Shown piece after piece: positions 13,553 through 26,253 of a stretch of DNA of 64,000 nucleotides (its first letter is position 1; each line of letters opens with the position of its first letter). The translations under genes were made by a program, and so were the position numbers. The DNA lies in assembly GCA_948567375.1 (NCBI GenBank), contig OX419756.1:50978333-51042332 (forward strand), read 5' to 3'. This DNA comes from Lunularia cruciata (taxonomy: Eukaryota; Streptophyta; Marchantiopsida; Lunulariales; Lunulariaceae). Below the pieces are notes generated by a model. The model was not told the DNA's origin, did not search any database, and saw only the letters and a program-made list of their open reading frames with translations.

Positions 13553-13596
13553 CCTATATGTATAGCTACAATCCTTCTTGTAGCTATACATATAGG
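13553..13596. repeat. Perfect inverted repeat, 19 bp arms, 6 bp loop
   Basis: Left arm CCTATATGTATAGCTACAA (13553-13571) and its exact reverse complement (13578-13596) around the loop TCCTTC. It shares the core TATAGCTACAA with the palindrome at 16089-16126, suggesting related fold-back elements. Confidence 0.9.
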
Positions 13597-14329
13597 TGCT
13601 TCTTGTTATCATATATAGTGTAGCTGCAACTTCTCCTTTCTCAGATTTAGCTTTTTCTATACCTGCAGAAATCTGTATGTGATTTTATGGGTAATCTGTA
13701 CAAATTGGGTGAGTATCCCATGGGAGTACACTATGGTAAAAGTCCATAGTTATACAAGAATTTATGGGAAATTAAAAACATGACCTGATAACTTTATGGA
13801 CTCATCTCTAAAATTTCATAATTTAAATTTCAAATTTTTCTATTCTAAAGTTGAAATACTTTTCTCCAACTCTAGAACTTGAAGGAACATTTCTTTTTCT
13901 AATCGAATCCTCTCGATAGAAACCCATACAAAATTTTACTGATGTCACTAAAAATCTGTAGAAATCCGAGACCTGAAGTCCCTATTGTACGTCTATTTCT
14001 TGGGGAATTTTCATTTACATTCATCGCCTAAAATTATTCTTGGAATGAAAGTGGAGAACAAGCGAGTGACTAGCGCGTGTCAATAACAAAACTCCATAAG
14101 GACAAAAGCGCAAGTAATGTAGAAATAAGTATTCCGGTCTAGAGATGATTGTATGTGATGGATGATAGAAAAAGGCGATCGCGTGAAAACTCAAAGGATG
14201 AGAAGACTCCATGAAGCCCAAGCCCTACAAGGGTGGACAAATGAGGTACAATGGGGCTAAGCTCTACTAATAATAATAATAATATCGTTATGAGAACACA
14301 ATCCAGATTTAGGTTCCCATATATATATA

Positions 14330-14418
14330 AAAAAATAAATAGATATAGATATAAATATCTATATATTTTAAATAAATATAAATATAAATATAAATATAAA
14401 TATATATATAAATATAAA
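14330..14418. repeat. AT-rich hexamer/dinucleotide microsatellite
   Basis: Runs of TATAAA/ATAAAT units; a short (TAA)n run lies just upstream at about 14267-14283. The open frame across it (14251-14571) is a low-complexity artefact. Confidence 0.8.
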
Positions 14419-16088
14419 ATTTGTGTAGAGTTTTCTACACAACGATTATATTGGGCTTTGTTCTCTAGCCTTATTGCCCCTTTTCCTAGAGTTTTAGACT
14501 CTTCTTTCTCTTTTGCACCTTGTGGTGCATTTGTATTCCTCCTCCTACTTTCCTTCGGGGTATTTTACTAGGCCAAACAATATAATCCTACATGTATTCA
14601 AAATAATAGCAGTAAATTGCCAGTAAATTCAAGATAATGTTTATCTATAGATAATAGAGCACTATGGTCATCCATACATTTTTCCGAAATGACGTCCATT
14701 TTATCCAACTTCGTCGGAAGTTGTTTCCCAATAAAGCAAATAAATATTGTAAATTAAGCAGACAAGATCTATGACAAGAATAAGCAGAAAGGCAGAAGGA
14801 AGAAAGTCAAACTCGGGACCAAAAGTTCTTAGTATCTTGAGTGTTGCGACCAAAATGTCTGTTAATTGTTTTTTGTCCTTACTTCGCTCCACGACGACAT
14901 TTCGGACTGCGCGCCTAAATTCTAGTAGAGAATGTTCACGTACTACATATCGTTCTTGAGATTTTTATTATCACTCAGATTTCACATGTGTGATGCTGCT
15001 CCTGGACTCGAGATTTTCTCTCTTTTCTCTGGTAAAGTTGGAAGAAGAAATTGCAACTATACATGGATGAGGATCCAGGATCTAGCTCAAAAAAGTAGAT
15101 TGACAACCAAGAGAGCACAATTGCTTAAAAGTGTTCCCTCAATCTGGGTCTGCAAATGCTTGTCTTATCGTCCTCTAGCTCTCACCCTTTTGTTTCGGTG
15201 TAAATCATAAGACACCGCTACCATATAAGACAATTGCTATCACTTTTTTTAACCTCTAGCTATGACGTCTTAAAGATAACATCTTGCGAAACCTTTTCTA
15301 TTGAGCGATGTCCATAATGACTCAACAGGAAGAGCAAGGCAAGTGCGAAAAAGTATTACGGAGCTCCTCTTCATGAACCCCATGTTGTCTCTCATTATTA
15401 GACATAGCTCCTCTTCTTCAGGATTTCTTGTTGCCTCTAAAAGGAGATCATCAACATGCTGATAAAAGTGCCCAAAAATATATATAGCCCAAGAGTAAAA
15501 AATTACCAAAGGATAGTCATGATGTTCTATACATGGGACTTTGTAGATCATAAGGTTTATGCTCCTATGTCCTTGATGGCATCATGAACTATAGTGGGTC
15601 GCTACATAAAGCACACTATAAAATATACATGCAGTGCATGTTGTATGAAGATCCTTAAAGGTGTTGGATGTAATACCCAATTGCAAGCAAAGTGCCATAG
15701 GAAACACCTTGGATGTGAAGCAAAAGTTCACAATCAAGAAGGAAGAATGGAGCTAAGCTAAGCTTTAGAACCTTCTCCTCCATAAGAGAGAATCCTAGCT
15801 CTATGGCATAAAGATGCATCAATGAAGATGTTGAGAGGATATAAATGTGTATATGCTTACTAAGTTCCACCCAAATCTTCTTAGAGTCTAAGATAAGAAG
15901 TTTATAAAAGATCACTAGCAAAACAAAGGTATGATTGAGAATCATAAGTGTTTGCATATGCTATTATACTAGTCGCTAAAAGAAATTGGCAACCATGATG
16001 GAAGAACCTATCTACTAGTATGGGAGCTACTAAAGCCCATGCACCTAAAATATCAATTGGTGCAATGGCCTCCAAGAATGTAACTCCT

Positions 16089-16126
16089 ATAGCTACAAGA
16101 AGAGCTATAGCTCTTTTTGTAGCTAT
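16089..16126. repeat. Near-perfect 38 bp palindrome
   Basis: ATAGCTACAAGAAGAGCTA followed directly by its reverse complement with one mismatch. A second palindrome, AAGAGCTATAGCTCTT, follows at 16151-16166. The whole 16080-16185 stretch can fold back and resembles a small fold-back/MITE-like element, though no target duplication was identified. Confidence 0.8.
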
Positions 16127-16189
16127 GAGAGTCATATTCTATTTAAGGATAAGAGCTATAGCTCTTCTCATAGCTCTTTTAACCCACAC

Positions 16190-19100
16190 TACTTATCCAA
16201 TAGCTATGGGAGCATACATGGCCCTAACAAACTAGAGAAATTCTACCATATTGGTAGACTTTGATATTGAATATATGGAGTTGTGATAGGAGTACATTTG
16301 TGGTTGAGCAAGTATGTGTTAGACAAAAGGTGCTAAGAATAGAACATCTTATCGAAATGGAGTAGTCCAATTGTGTATTCCCCAAAAAAGAAGTATATGA
16401 GTGTAATAATGGACCAATTTGAGATAAACAAGCTATAGAAATCATCCTCTCTTAGAGGAGAGCCGAAACCCTCAAATCTCATACTAAAAGTTGGAACCTA
16501 TTGGGAAGTCCACGAGAGTGAGTTTTGCTTCTAAAGTCCAAAATTTGCATTTAAAAATATGGACTCATAAACCAAAGGTCTATAAGTAGACTATAGAAGC
16601 AAAACAAAGCTCTAATTACATCTTCAAAAGGGCTCAATATATTGGTATCATTTGAAAATGAGGAGAAGAGGTATGATGGAGAAGTGGCCATAACTTTTCT
16701 CAAAGTAGTGAAGTGAGCTTTGGGAAATAGAGGCTCACTTAAGGGACCTCCCATGCACTCATGGCAAATGCCAAATATGGCAGATTCCTTGTGGTATTAT
16801 AGTGGCTATACAAACAAAGGTATCTCCATGCCATAAAAAGTATGTATAAATAGGATCAAGGAAGTGATCTAATCTCTTGTTGAGCAAAGAACACAAAACA
16901 AAGTGTTGAACAAGAAATGGTATTAATGGCACTCAAGACAGCAGTTGGACAACCAAAAAGTTGGGATGAATGTCCAAGAAGCTCAAATGGTTGCAATACC
17001 ATCTTGTAACCTCCAAAGGTAGCAACAACAAACCAATATGGACACAAAAAGGATGAAAAGGAGTGTGTCAAAGTCATAACCAGTAGTATGGGAGATTAGA
17101 CATAACAAAACATCCCAATAGTAATAGAGAAAATACCAAATACATTCTTTGAAAGAGCAAGGAGACAAGAAGCTACAATCAAATGTGTAGCTCTTGGTAG
17201 CACTAGAACCAAGGCAATGCTATCATCCGGGCAAAATAGCTATTGCGTGCCATGTTGACCACGTGTAAGTTAATATTGCACAAATTGAAGTGCAAGTTGC
17301 TATGGGACTCCTACTCTGGGATGTTTTTCTAATATGACTAAGTTTGGATGCAAGATTCCTCTCTATGGCAAACAAGAGAGCAGGTAGAGGTTGTTATAGG
17401 TATGTAAGATAATAGGACAAAATTAGGTAGATAATGAATCCAAAGGCGGTGTGCTAATGCACTTAGACAACGTAATGTAGATTAGAATTAATGATTAGGA
17501 GCCCATTGGCATTTATGGGGAGGTGGTCAATGAAGGAGATGGCCGCCATGGAAGATATATTGTGAGAAGAGTAGAAATTCTTTTTATGGTTTGACCCCAT
17601 CTGTATAAAGGAGCATAGATTACTTTGGTGAGGTTAGTTGGTGTATTTGCAGAGAGTTCTCATGAGCCAATCAATAGGATGTTTAGTAGAGATTGAAGGT
17701 TAACTAGCAAGGAGCACTATTCGGCCATAGGAAGGAAGATCAAGTGGTCTCAAAGTGTCCCTTGTAGGGAAGGAGATGACCCAATATTGTAGATGACAGC
17801 CTATAACCAAGACATATAAAGCTTAAATACCATGTCCATCATTTACTCTCAAATTCTGGTATGGATGATTGCCAAAATCAATGGGTGATTATGAAACTTG
17901 TATGATTTGGTGTTCTTGTTAATCCTCAAGACCTATCACCCCACTATGGAATATCCTATAGTTCTCTTGTAGTGTGAGGATTTATGAACATAGAGTGACA
18001 ACCAAGGAGATCAATGGGCTCTCTCAAGGGTGATAGACCTATAAGCCATCTCGTAGGTTAAGTGTCCTACAACAGACCTAGTCCGCAACATGACTATGTG
18101 CACTACAAGAATCCTACCCATAGTTCCTCCTAAAGCTCAAAGAAGGGCCAGCCACAAAAGGGTTGTTGCAGAATTCCTTTGTCCCACAATATCTCATAAC
18201 CAAACTACGTGTTAGGTCACATTCACCAACAAATGAACTATCAATAAGCTAGGAGGAAACCAGAATTTGGTGTGTCTAGATCTTGTGATACTCTTGGTTG
18301 TTGCTTGAGTTTGTATGCAAAGAGCTCAGAATTTTGCTTGCTAATGCTCTCCTTTAAGCCTTAATCATATTTTAGATATTATTATAGAGCTTTGGATGAC
18401 CTCCAACATTAAAGTTAAGGATTATCTACACCTTTTTGTTTCTTGTTCTGGATTAAGTCTTTAGATTCTAGCTTTCAGCCATTCTAACTTGAACCTTCTT
18501 GTTTTGTCATATGCATAACAATAGATTCAAATTTAAAGAGTTGATATGGTGATGATTTGTAGTCCATAAAGTTTGGTACAAAGAGATTTGATTGATAAAC
18601 AACACCAAATGAAGTCAAGAGCATCCAAAAACTCAAGCAACAAGTTCTTCAAGTTGCTTAAAATGAGATTGATAGATCTTTTGCTTAATTAGAGGCTAAA
18701 TAAGAGCAATGGATTGAATTAAGATATAATATTAACAACAAAATAATATTTATTGAGACTAAAGTATGAGGGATTAAAAGGAGTTAAGTATTATATTCTA
18801 TGGATCTTATATTTGCATTACACCTACTAGAATATCTAAGTCTTCACTATAAGAGTATGTGATTGATAGTATTTCTTCTATCTTTCACATTGATGCTTCA
18901 AATGGAGCAAAACCAAATAGGAAGCAAAAGTGCATACTTGGTGGAACTAGATGTCATGGGCAAGAATGTTTCATAAATTAAGATCTATGATTCAAAAGGT
19001 AGAGGAAAATAGAAAACATGTATATTTTGAGAGAAATGCCAAAGAGCTAGAGCTGTAGAATTAGCAACTCAAACATAAAGAGAAGAAAATGATTAATTAA

Positions 19101-21300
19101 CTTATATTTGCTCAATTTTAGTTTTAGTAAGAGTATTTAATAAGATAGGATGAAAATTACCTTTAGATTGCCTTAAAGTTGGTAAGTTTGGAATCAATAA
19201 GCTTCAAGTGATCATTTATTCTTTGTACATTGCAATCACCGTTGTGTTTGAAAGAGCCAAACAAGAATGAATACCATACATAGAAAAAAATAATATTTTC
19301 CTTAATAATGATGAATGAATGTATTTTGTATTGATCTAGTTAGTATAGAGGTTGAAAATGTGTTATTACCAATGGTCAATAATCCTTTGGTGTCTCTTGG
19401 TGTGCTTATCTAAATTTTTTTAGAGATTATCTTGCATAATACAATATGGAATCAAACTAAGAAATAAATACCACATATAAGAGTTACTATTTTTCTACCT
19501 TAATAATGGTGAAGTAATTCAATTTGGATTCTAATAATGGTGAATTAAATAATTCTGGATTGATCAAATTGGTTATGAAGCTACAAAATGTACTATTACT
19601 AATGTGTAGTAGCTTTGGGTATCTCTTGGTATGCTTTTCTAATGGTATTATTAGAGATTATGTTGATCTTATCATAAAATGTATTCTATGGAAGTAAAAG
19701 AAGCAAAAAAGAGATAGAAGAATGATATGATTAAAATAAAGTATCAAGGAATGTTTGATTCTCTTATGTATATATATATAGGATCAAGACAAAGTAGATA
19801 TAAGATTGTGTGTTTAACAATGAAATGCAACATGGTTTGGTCATTCTATGAAAATAATTCAAGGTAATAATAGGTCTATCCATTATATGAAAATGAGTAG
19901 AAACACTCTCTTTATCTTCTTCAAGAAGTGGGATATAAATTAAAGTATATGGATACACATTTTAATAAAGGTAAGATGAGTAGTAAGATTAGCAATTGTG
20001 ATAAACTATCTTGCATATGGAAAATTGGCTCCCTCCGAAGACAATAGAAAAGCTTTTCCTCAATTTTTATGTCCAGTATAGTAGATAAAAAAGTGTTTCT
20101 TGATATTAATCATATAATATCTTGGTGTAACATGATAATTGATGTAACTTCTTAGTGTAATTGAGTTTAATGATGAATCTATTTTTATAAAAGTGGAATT
20201 CCTAGTTTTTTACAACTATTGAGAGCAATTGATACCAGATTAGAAAGATAGGATTTTCAAACATTGATCTAAAATTCAGTTATAAGTTAAAATTTTGAAA
20301 GCCAAAGAAGATTTTTCTACAATTTTGTGCTCATTCCTTAGTGAGTACTCACAAACAATTTTACCTTGTTATCTCCTCTTTATATCTTTCTTTCTTTTTA
20401 AATTCCCTTTGGAGTAATTGTGGATTTTGAAGGCTAAAAATAAATTAATATTATGAGGAACATTTTGGTCATGAATTATTGCTCTTAAACACACAAAAAT
20501 TCCTTTCTTATGATGAATCAACCTGCCAAATTCAAAATTTATATAACAACTCAAATTTTCTAAAGAACTGCAAAATATTAGGTTGCAAAAGCTTGCCACA
20601 TCTTCAAAAATCTTAAACTTGCACTAAAGTTATTTAGGCTACAAGTTGCCTATAGCCAGCTTCAATAAAAGCTTAAATAAGTAAAAAATAAAGAAAGATA
20701 TTGGCAAACCAAAATGTACAAAAATTCTTATATTTTGATAAAATCACTTTTGGTTATTTTTGAATAGTAAGACTAAATTCTAGTACTTGTAGCTCTATTA
20801 TATAATCTATAAAATGAATACTAGATTAGTAAATTTGCCCCAATTTACCAAGTTATATATCAATAAACACATAACCAATCAAAAGCCTCAAATCAGAATT
20901 TGGGATTTGAAATTCTAAACATTTATGTAGCACAAAAAGAAATATTAGAAAAATGCCTTGATCATAAATTCCAAGTTTCTCATCAAAATAAAAAAAGAGT
21001 AACAAGTCAGAATTTGTGTCTTCATTCTTATTGTAATGATAATTTCAAGTTATACTCATCTCCAACTTAATATGCTTTTTGGGCAAAAGAATGTATGGCT
21101 TTCAATAGACTAGCCTATGGTAAGAATCCGTAATAATCTAGAACTAAGGTGAAATCAAATTACGGTTTTCAAGACAGTGAATCTTGGTAAGTACATTTGG
21201 GTAGATCGTTAATCATTTCTCACCTTGGAAGAAAAGCACTCTCTCAATTCAGCTCCTACAGTTCTATCCCATGCTTCTTGTGGTATTTAAGAATTTATTT
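16190..21300. other. AT-rich intergenic DNA, no gene recognised
   Basis: No domain or element end could be supported on either strand. A short TA run lies near 19768-19781. Confidence 0.4.
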
Positions 21301-21305
21301 TATTA

Positions 21306-21515
21306 TCATTATTTAAGGTTTGGCCTTTTTACATTAGATCATGGGATGTGCTATTTACACCACACTTAACCCAAAACATCAACATCCTAAATAGTGTATT
21401 GTATCATGTGTCATTATTTAAGGTTTGGCCTTTTTACATTAGATCATGGGATGTGCTATTTACACCACACTTAACCCAAAACATCAACATCCTAAATAGT
21501 GTATTGTATCATGTG
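21306..21515. repeat. Exact 105 bp tandem duplication
   Basis: The unit beginning TCATTATTTAAGGTTTGGCC and ending GTATCATGTG is present twice (21306-21410 and 21411-21515) without a difference that I can see. Perfect identity in decayed intergenic DNA implies a recent duplication or an assembly artefact. Confidence 0.9.
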
Positions 21516-22860
21516 TGAGGATGTTGGGTAAAGGTATGATGGAAATATTATATCCCTTAGATCATAGTTGCACAATTCTTGGGCATTTAGAACTAGTACA
21601 GCTTAGTTAGGCTTAAAATACAAGTTGATTTCCTTTTACCTTTAATATTATATATCTAAGGTAGACCTATGGATCATCCTTGGATGCATTGGATAATATC
21701 AATTACTTTGAACTTAGGAGATTGGGAGCCATATAGATCATTTTTATTCTAGATTCATATCTAGATAGATATAATGATCTTAGGCCCGAATACACCAAAT
21801 ATTTATATCCTTTATTGGTTGATTGTAGTTAACCACCTTTGGCCTACAAGCATGTTGTCCTCTTTATTTTCCAATTTTGTAGATTAGTTGAAGGTTAGGA
21901 AAGTTGCAAGGCTGGAACACAAGATTGTGCTACTTATCATTGGCCTAGAAAGTAACCACAAAAGAAGACAAGAAAATTATATACAAAAAACACCATAACT
22001 CTTCCATGTTTAATGATCATGAGGATAAAGATCCTAGTGATCATGACCATCTTGATCTTGGTGATAGTGAGTCCTCAACACAAATGACTCTTAGGTTGAA
22101 GTCCATAAAAGACAAATTCCATCCCAAATATAATCAGCCTAGACCATCAATGGTCTAATAGAGCAAAAAATCTCCTAGCTTATCCTATCTTAGTTCATAA
22201 CCTTTCCAACATTATCAAATCTAGCCAGTCTTGACTTAGTGTGGCTTATAAAACTCTCTTTCCTTGTATCTTATAAGATTTTCTTGGTCTTTAAATGGTA
22301 TGGTAGCTTATATTCTTCTATAGGAGGTTGGGGTTGGGATCTCAATGCTAGGTCATGGAGTGGGGGTCAAGTGAGGATCACCCTAAATTTTTTTTATGTT
22401 AACTTGTATGTTCATTGTAATGTAGTGAAAAAGACACTAATATTGATACATAATGGCATTTCATAACATCTTGAATTTGCACTAGAATATGCACTAGAAT
22501 AATGTAACTTTCTTTAATTTTGCAAGGATCAGGTCAAAAGAAATCAAGAATGGTGCACTATATAAGGTTCCTTATATGACTGCAAGACATGTAATCCTTG
22601 ATGTAAAAAATGCTATTCAATTGGTTTGTTTGGTCCTCATTTTGTTGTAGGAGAAAGAGTTCCACTATTTGTGCCACCCAAATTGTATCTTCTAGTTTGA
22701 CTTGTGGTTTCTCAATGCTTCCTCAACTTCATCTTTTCTTCAGAAGGATCTTCAAAAATTGCTTGGGCATTGTAAACACTCTAGAAATTCTTGATGATGG
22801 CTTGTTCTGTTCGAGTGTATCCAACTTCTTGCTCTGCTAGATAGTCAATGAGGTTGTAGA
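21516..22860. other. Intergenic DNA, no gene recognised
   Basis: Only short open frames with no recognisable motif. Confidence 0.4.
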
Positions 22861-22879
22861 TGTCCATAAGATTCAGATA

Positions 22880-24130
22880 TTGAAGATGTTTGACCTAAAA
22901 TTCAAGTCCTTGTATGACAACAAGTTTTGGCTCAACTTCAAGCATGCTTGGTTCACCTTGGTTTAGTGAGCAGATTTTGCAATGCCTAAAGCAATTTGCA
23001 ATCGTCTCAAACTTTACATCCTTCTTCCATGCCTCAACCGCAAGCATAATCCCTTGAACTATATCTATTTTCTCAAGATTAACTTGTTTGATTTCAAGAT
23101 TCTTAAGAAGTTTCAGGTTGAAATAGCAATGTTAGTATGCCTTGAAGCAACAAATGATCGTTATGTCACATGGCTGTAATTTTGAATTTGTATTGGGTGG
23201 GAGGTAATAGACAATTGTATTATGCAATTGCTGCAATGCTTCAACACGGAGATGACCGTAGAAATTGTCCATGATGAGGAGCACCTTATAATTACCCATT
23301 TTTGCATCAAGCCATTTGATCCTGAATAAAGATGATTTGAGTCATCCAAGCCTTTTGGTTTGTGTGGTAGAAACACCCAAGATTATCTCAATTGACATTC
23401 TTGAAGAAATAGAAAGTGAAATATTTTCCAATGACCAAGAGTAGATGCTTGTCACTCCAATCATCATTGCAGCATATGGCCAATGTTAGGCACTCTTTGC
23501 TATGTTTTCTTCCTTCAAGAAGCTTTGTTACAAGTGAATTTTTTGCTTGCATATGGTAGAATAGGCTAGTTTCATTCATATTATATATATATATATACAT
23601 ATTTGTTGAGTAGTTGCCATAGACAAGCCCATGCATCTACAACAATAGTCTTGCCAACAAATTTGCTTTTCCCAAATCAAAAAAATGACTTGATGCCAAA
23701 CCAAGCCTTGAAGCAATAAAGCCATCCATTAGAGAACTCAAAATTTATTCAAACATGTTTGGATAAAGTGCCTTGAGAGGAAAAAATCATCTTTTGACTT
23801 GAGCAAGTTGCCAAAGATATTCACTTGTTCTTGGTGAATGAGAAACCATTATTGCAAGGCAATCTCCATGAATGGATATGTAACAACCCGTTGATGTTTT
23901 TGACTAGAAATGTTGTAAGGTCCATCATTGTCAGCAAGAAGGATCTTTGCTTTTGCCATTCTTGTTGACACTATTATTTGCAATGTCTTGACTCCAAACT
24001 CATCAAACATCTAGGTAAAGAGGGATTTTTGCTTTAATCTTGGTTCAACTTGATGCTTCTTGCATAGTGCTTGACGCATCACTTGGGTAAGAACCTCATA
24101 TTTCTTTGGCACTTTCTACTTTTATTACTT
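22880..24130 (-). pseudogene. Pogo/Tigger-like (Tc1-mariner superfamily) transposase, decayed
   Basis: DDE_1 transposase related to pogo/Tigger and CENP-B. Reading the minus strand downward: a possible remnant of the N-terminal region (about 24100-23800); the first catalytic block NMNETSLFYHM (about 23590-23560, normally N-D-E-T-G-L-F); LTLAICCNDDWSDKH and LLVIGKYF (about 23490-23420); then VLLIMDNFYGH (about 23290-23250, the second Asp in MDN), YYLPPNTNSKLQPCD (about 23210-23165) and CFKAY. Frame changes and stops make it non-functional. The order and spacing fit the family well. No terminal inverted repeats or TA target duplication were identified. Confidence 0.75.
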
Positions 24131-24529
24131 TGGTTGCATTGATTATTAGGTTGTATTTACCATAGAAATGCTGAAGGGATGGAGGCCAAGAACAAGCAAT
24201 TTGTGTCTGCTACAAAAGGCATATGAAAAAAAAATGAAGATAGAAAGAAGAAATTTTTGTGTTGAAGACACACTCGTTGCATGATGAATTTTGCCACACT
24301 GCTTGTGATTTGGTTTCCTTATTGATTTACAAAGGAAAATGGTGTATAAGCTTACATCCTCATACTTTATAACCCCCTTTATCATATAAGCATTAAGCTG
24401 TCCATGTAGTACTGGCTACGAGAGGTTCTATTGTATGGAGAAGATTGATTATGTGAAATGAGCAAAGTGCTTTAGAGAACAAGCATGTTATCAAGCAAAG
24501 ATTCTTTTAGTTATAGATGAAACCCAGAG

Positions 24530-25008
24530 AAGAGATTGTAAGTTTTGTCAGCCAAGTAGAAATTCTTGCTAGTCAATTGAGTAACCTTGGTGTTAGAATA
24601 GAAAATTCCTCAATCATTATCAAGATTATTTGTAGTTTATCATAGACTTATCACCATATAATAACCACATGAGATAATGTACCTGAGGAGCAACAAGCCA
24701 TCAAGAGACTCACTAAAAGACTGCTCAAGGAAGAAACCTTGAACATATGTGTTTAGGGGAGAAAGAAGAGAATCTTGGAGAGAGAGCCTTTGTTACTGCC
24801 GATACAAGAAGCACTATAGGTAGCAACCATGGTAGGACTCAAATGAAGACTAACATCTTTAAATCAAGAAGAGACAAGCTGCAACAAGTGTGGAAAGAAG
24901 GAGCATTAGGCAAAAGAATGCAAATGTGAGCATAACTTCCCCCAAAGAAAGCTGCACAATGCAACTAATCCTAGAAGTCAAGCCAATGCTCTAACAACAT
25001 CGACAATT
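24530..25008 (+). pseudogene. Element F (Ty1/Copia) gag, first fragment
   Basis: Copia Gag (UBN2 type) with the hallmark order: VEILASQLSNLGVRIENSS (about 24550-24610), a TWDNVPEEQQAIKRLTKRLL-like block (about 24655-24725), and one zinc knuckle, CNKCGKK then EH and AKEC (24880-24921), with a TAG inside it. Several stops and frame changes. The frame is broken at 25008 by element C; the protease piece resumes at 46794 and integrase at 52885, so this is the oldest element of the nest. Its 5' LTR was not found. Confidence 0.7.
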
Positions 25009-25140
25009 TGTAATACCAATAGCTAGACATATTGTAACAATATGGAGTTTAGCAACAAAGTTAGTCGGGCTTACGAAGTAGCACATAAGACAAAGTAGCC
25101 TAGAATATTCTGAAAGTATCTAGGAAGCTTCCCGGTTAGC

Positions 25141-25316
25141 TTAGCTTGCACCTTAAGTAAGTAGCTTCTAGAAGGAAGCTTCTAGAAGCTTCCAACTAGC
25201 TTAGCTTGCACGCCAAGTAGGCGGCTTCTAGAAGGAAGCTTCTTGAGAAGCTTCCTAGTTAACTTGGCTTGCACTCTAAGAAAGCGGCTTGAGGAAGCTT
25301 CTTGAGAAGCTTCTCA
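25141..25316 (+). promoter_or_regulatory. Triplicated heat-shock-element array
   Basis: Three tandem units (anchors TTAGCTTGCA at 25141 and 25201, TTGGCTTGCA at 25264; period 60-63 bp). The first holds a perfect four-pentamer heat-shock element, GGAAGCTTCTAGAAGCTTCC (25174-25193, alternating nGAAn/nTTCn), preceded by CTTCTAGAAG. The second has CTTCTAGAAG and GGAAGCTTCT (25225-25243) then AGAAGCTTCC (25246-25255). The third has GGAAGCTTCT (25293-25302) and AGAAGCTTCT (25305-25314). Binding by heat-shock factors is inferred from the consensus. Confidence 0.8.
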
Positions 25317-25334
25317 AGGGCCTTGTATGCTACC

Positions 25335-25342
25335 TATAAATA
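25335..25342 (+). promoter_or_regulatory. TATA box of solo LTR G
   Basis: TATAAATA about 20 bp downstream of the last heat-shock element, a standard inducible-promoter arrangement. Confidence 0.7.
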
Positions 25343-26024
25343 CCAAAGCCAAAGCTCATGCTAGGCATTCAGAGTTTTCCCTCATTCAAGTGTCCCAATG
25401 TGAGTTTCCATTCTCCTATTTCTCTCCTCGGATTTGATCTTTTACACATATTTCTAGAGGTGAAAATTGGCTTTGTAACATCTAGAAGGATGTTGTGTAT
25501 TATGTGCTAGCTAGATCAGATAAAGGTGTCACCAAAAGAGTACTTCTACAAATAGGGCAGAAGTCAAAAATAGTATGGAAACTTCAAATTCAATTTTGAA
25601 GGCCTAAACAGATGAATTAAGCCTAAAAAATGGAACTTTTAAATGGCCTTTGGGAGGGAAGGCCTACCCTTCTCCCCATGATTTTTCTCATCAAGAGCTT
25701 TCCAATGATATCTCATCCATGTGATTTTGAGCTTCTTATAGGAAGCTTTCCTAAAGATTCTCTTTGGTCAAACATGTTTGACCAACTAAATAAGACAAGG
25801 ACCGACATGTTACCTATCTAGGCAACTAATGCAAGGGTGGAGCTTGCTAACATATCACCAATCCATGTATTTGATCCAAGGGTGCAGCTTCCTTTGAGTG
25901 GATCCTCTTTACTATATAATAAAGAGAAGGTGCTCCTTTGGAGCATTAGAGTATTGAGTGTGAAACTTATGTTTTCTCTCTTTTATCTCTCTTGGAGAGT
26001 TCTCTTGTCCTCAAAGTATTACAA

Positions 26025-26036
26025 TGCTATCAAAGT
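26025..26036 (+). other. Element C primer-binding site (tRNA-iMet type)
   Basis: TGCTATCAAAGT lies one base after the LTR end, a degenerate version of TGGTATCAGAGC. The sister element D has the better TGGTATTAGAGC in the same place. Confidence 0.7.
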
Positions 26037-26253
26037 AGGTGTTTTAATCCAAGAGAGTGGATCACCCCTCTTGGAAGAACACGGGCTACTAAAACTAAGT
26101 ACTTTGAGGGGAGAAAATGCAGTGCAATTGTTAGACTTGGAGGTGTCTTAAAGAGAGGATGGGATGGAGGCATATGGATGACAATTTCATGCACCTAACT
26201 TTCCATTCTTGAATCCATTTCACATCAACATTATGTACATCTAGTGTGAGCAA

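Larger units (their letters stand above)
25033..25446. mobile_element. Element G: solo LTR with heat-shock elements
   Basis: A 414 bp insertion with ends TGTAACA and TTTTACA (inverted TGTAA/TTACA), flanked by the perfect 5 bp duplication CATAT (25028-25032 and 25447-25451). The uninterrupted site is seen in element C's other LTR near 46215-46230. No internal retroelement sequence remains, so it is a solo LTR left by LTR-LTR recombination. It contains three diverged tandem units packed with GAA/TTC pentamers upstream of TATAAATA, so it reads left to right as U3 then R. Confidence 0.88.
25009..26023 (+). repeat. Element C 5' LTR (interrupted by solo LTR G)
   Basis: Starts TGTAATACCAATAGCTAG and ends GTATTACA (TGTAAT...ATTACA inverted ends). 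The sequence after removal of 25033-25451 aligns along its length with 46199-46793. TATATAATAAAGAG near 25913 is a likely TATA region. Confidence 0.85.

Noticed and set aside
14251..14571. 106-codon open frame
   Set aside because: Runs through an AT microsatellite (Tyr/Lys repeats) and has no homology that I recognise.
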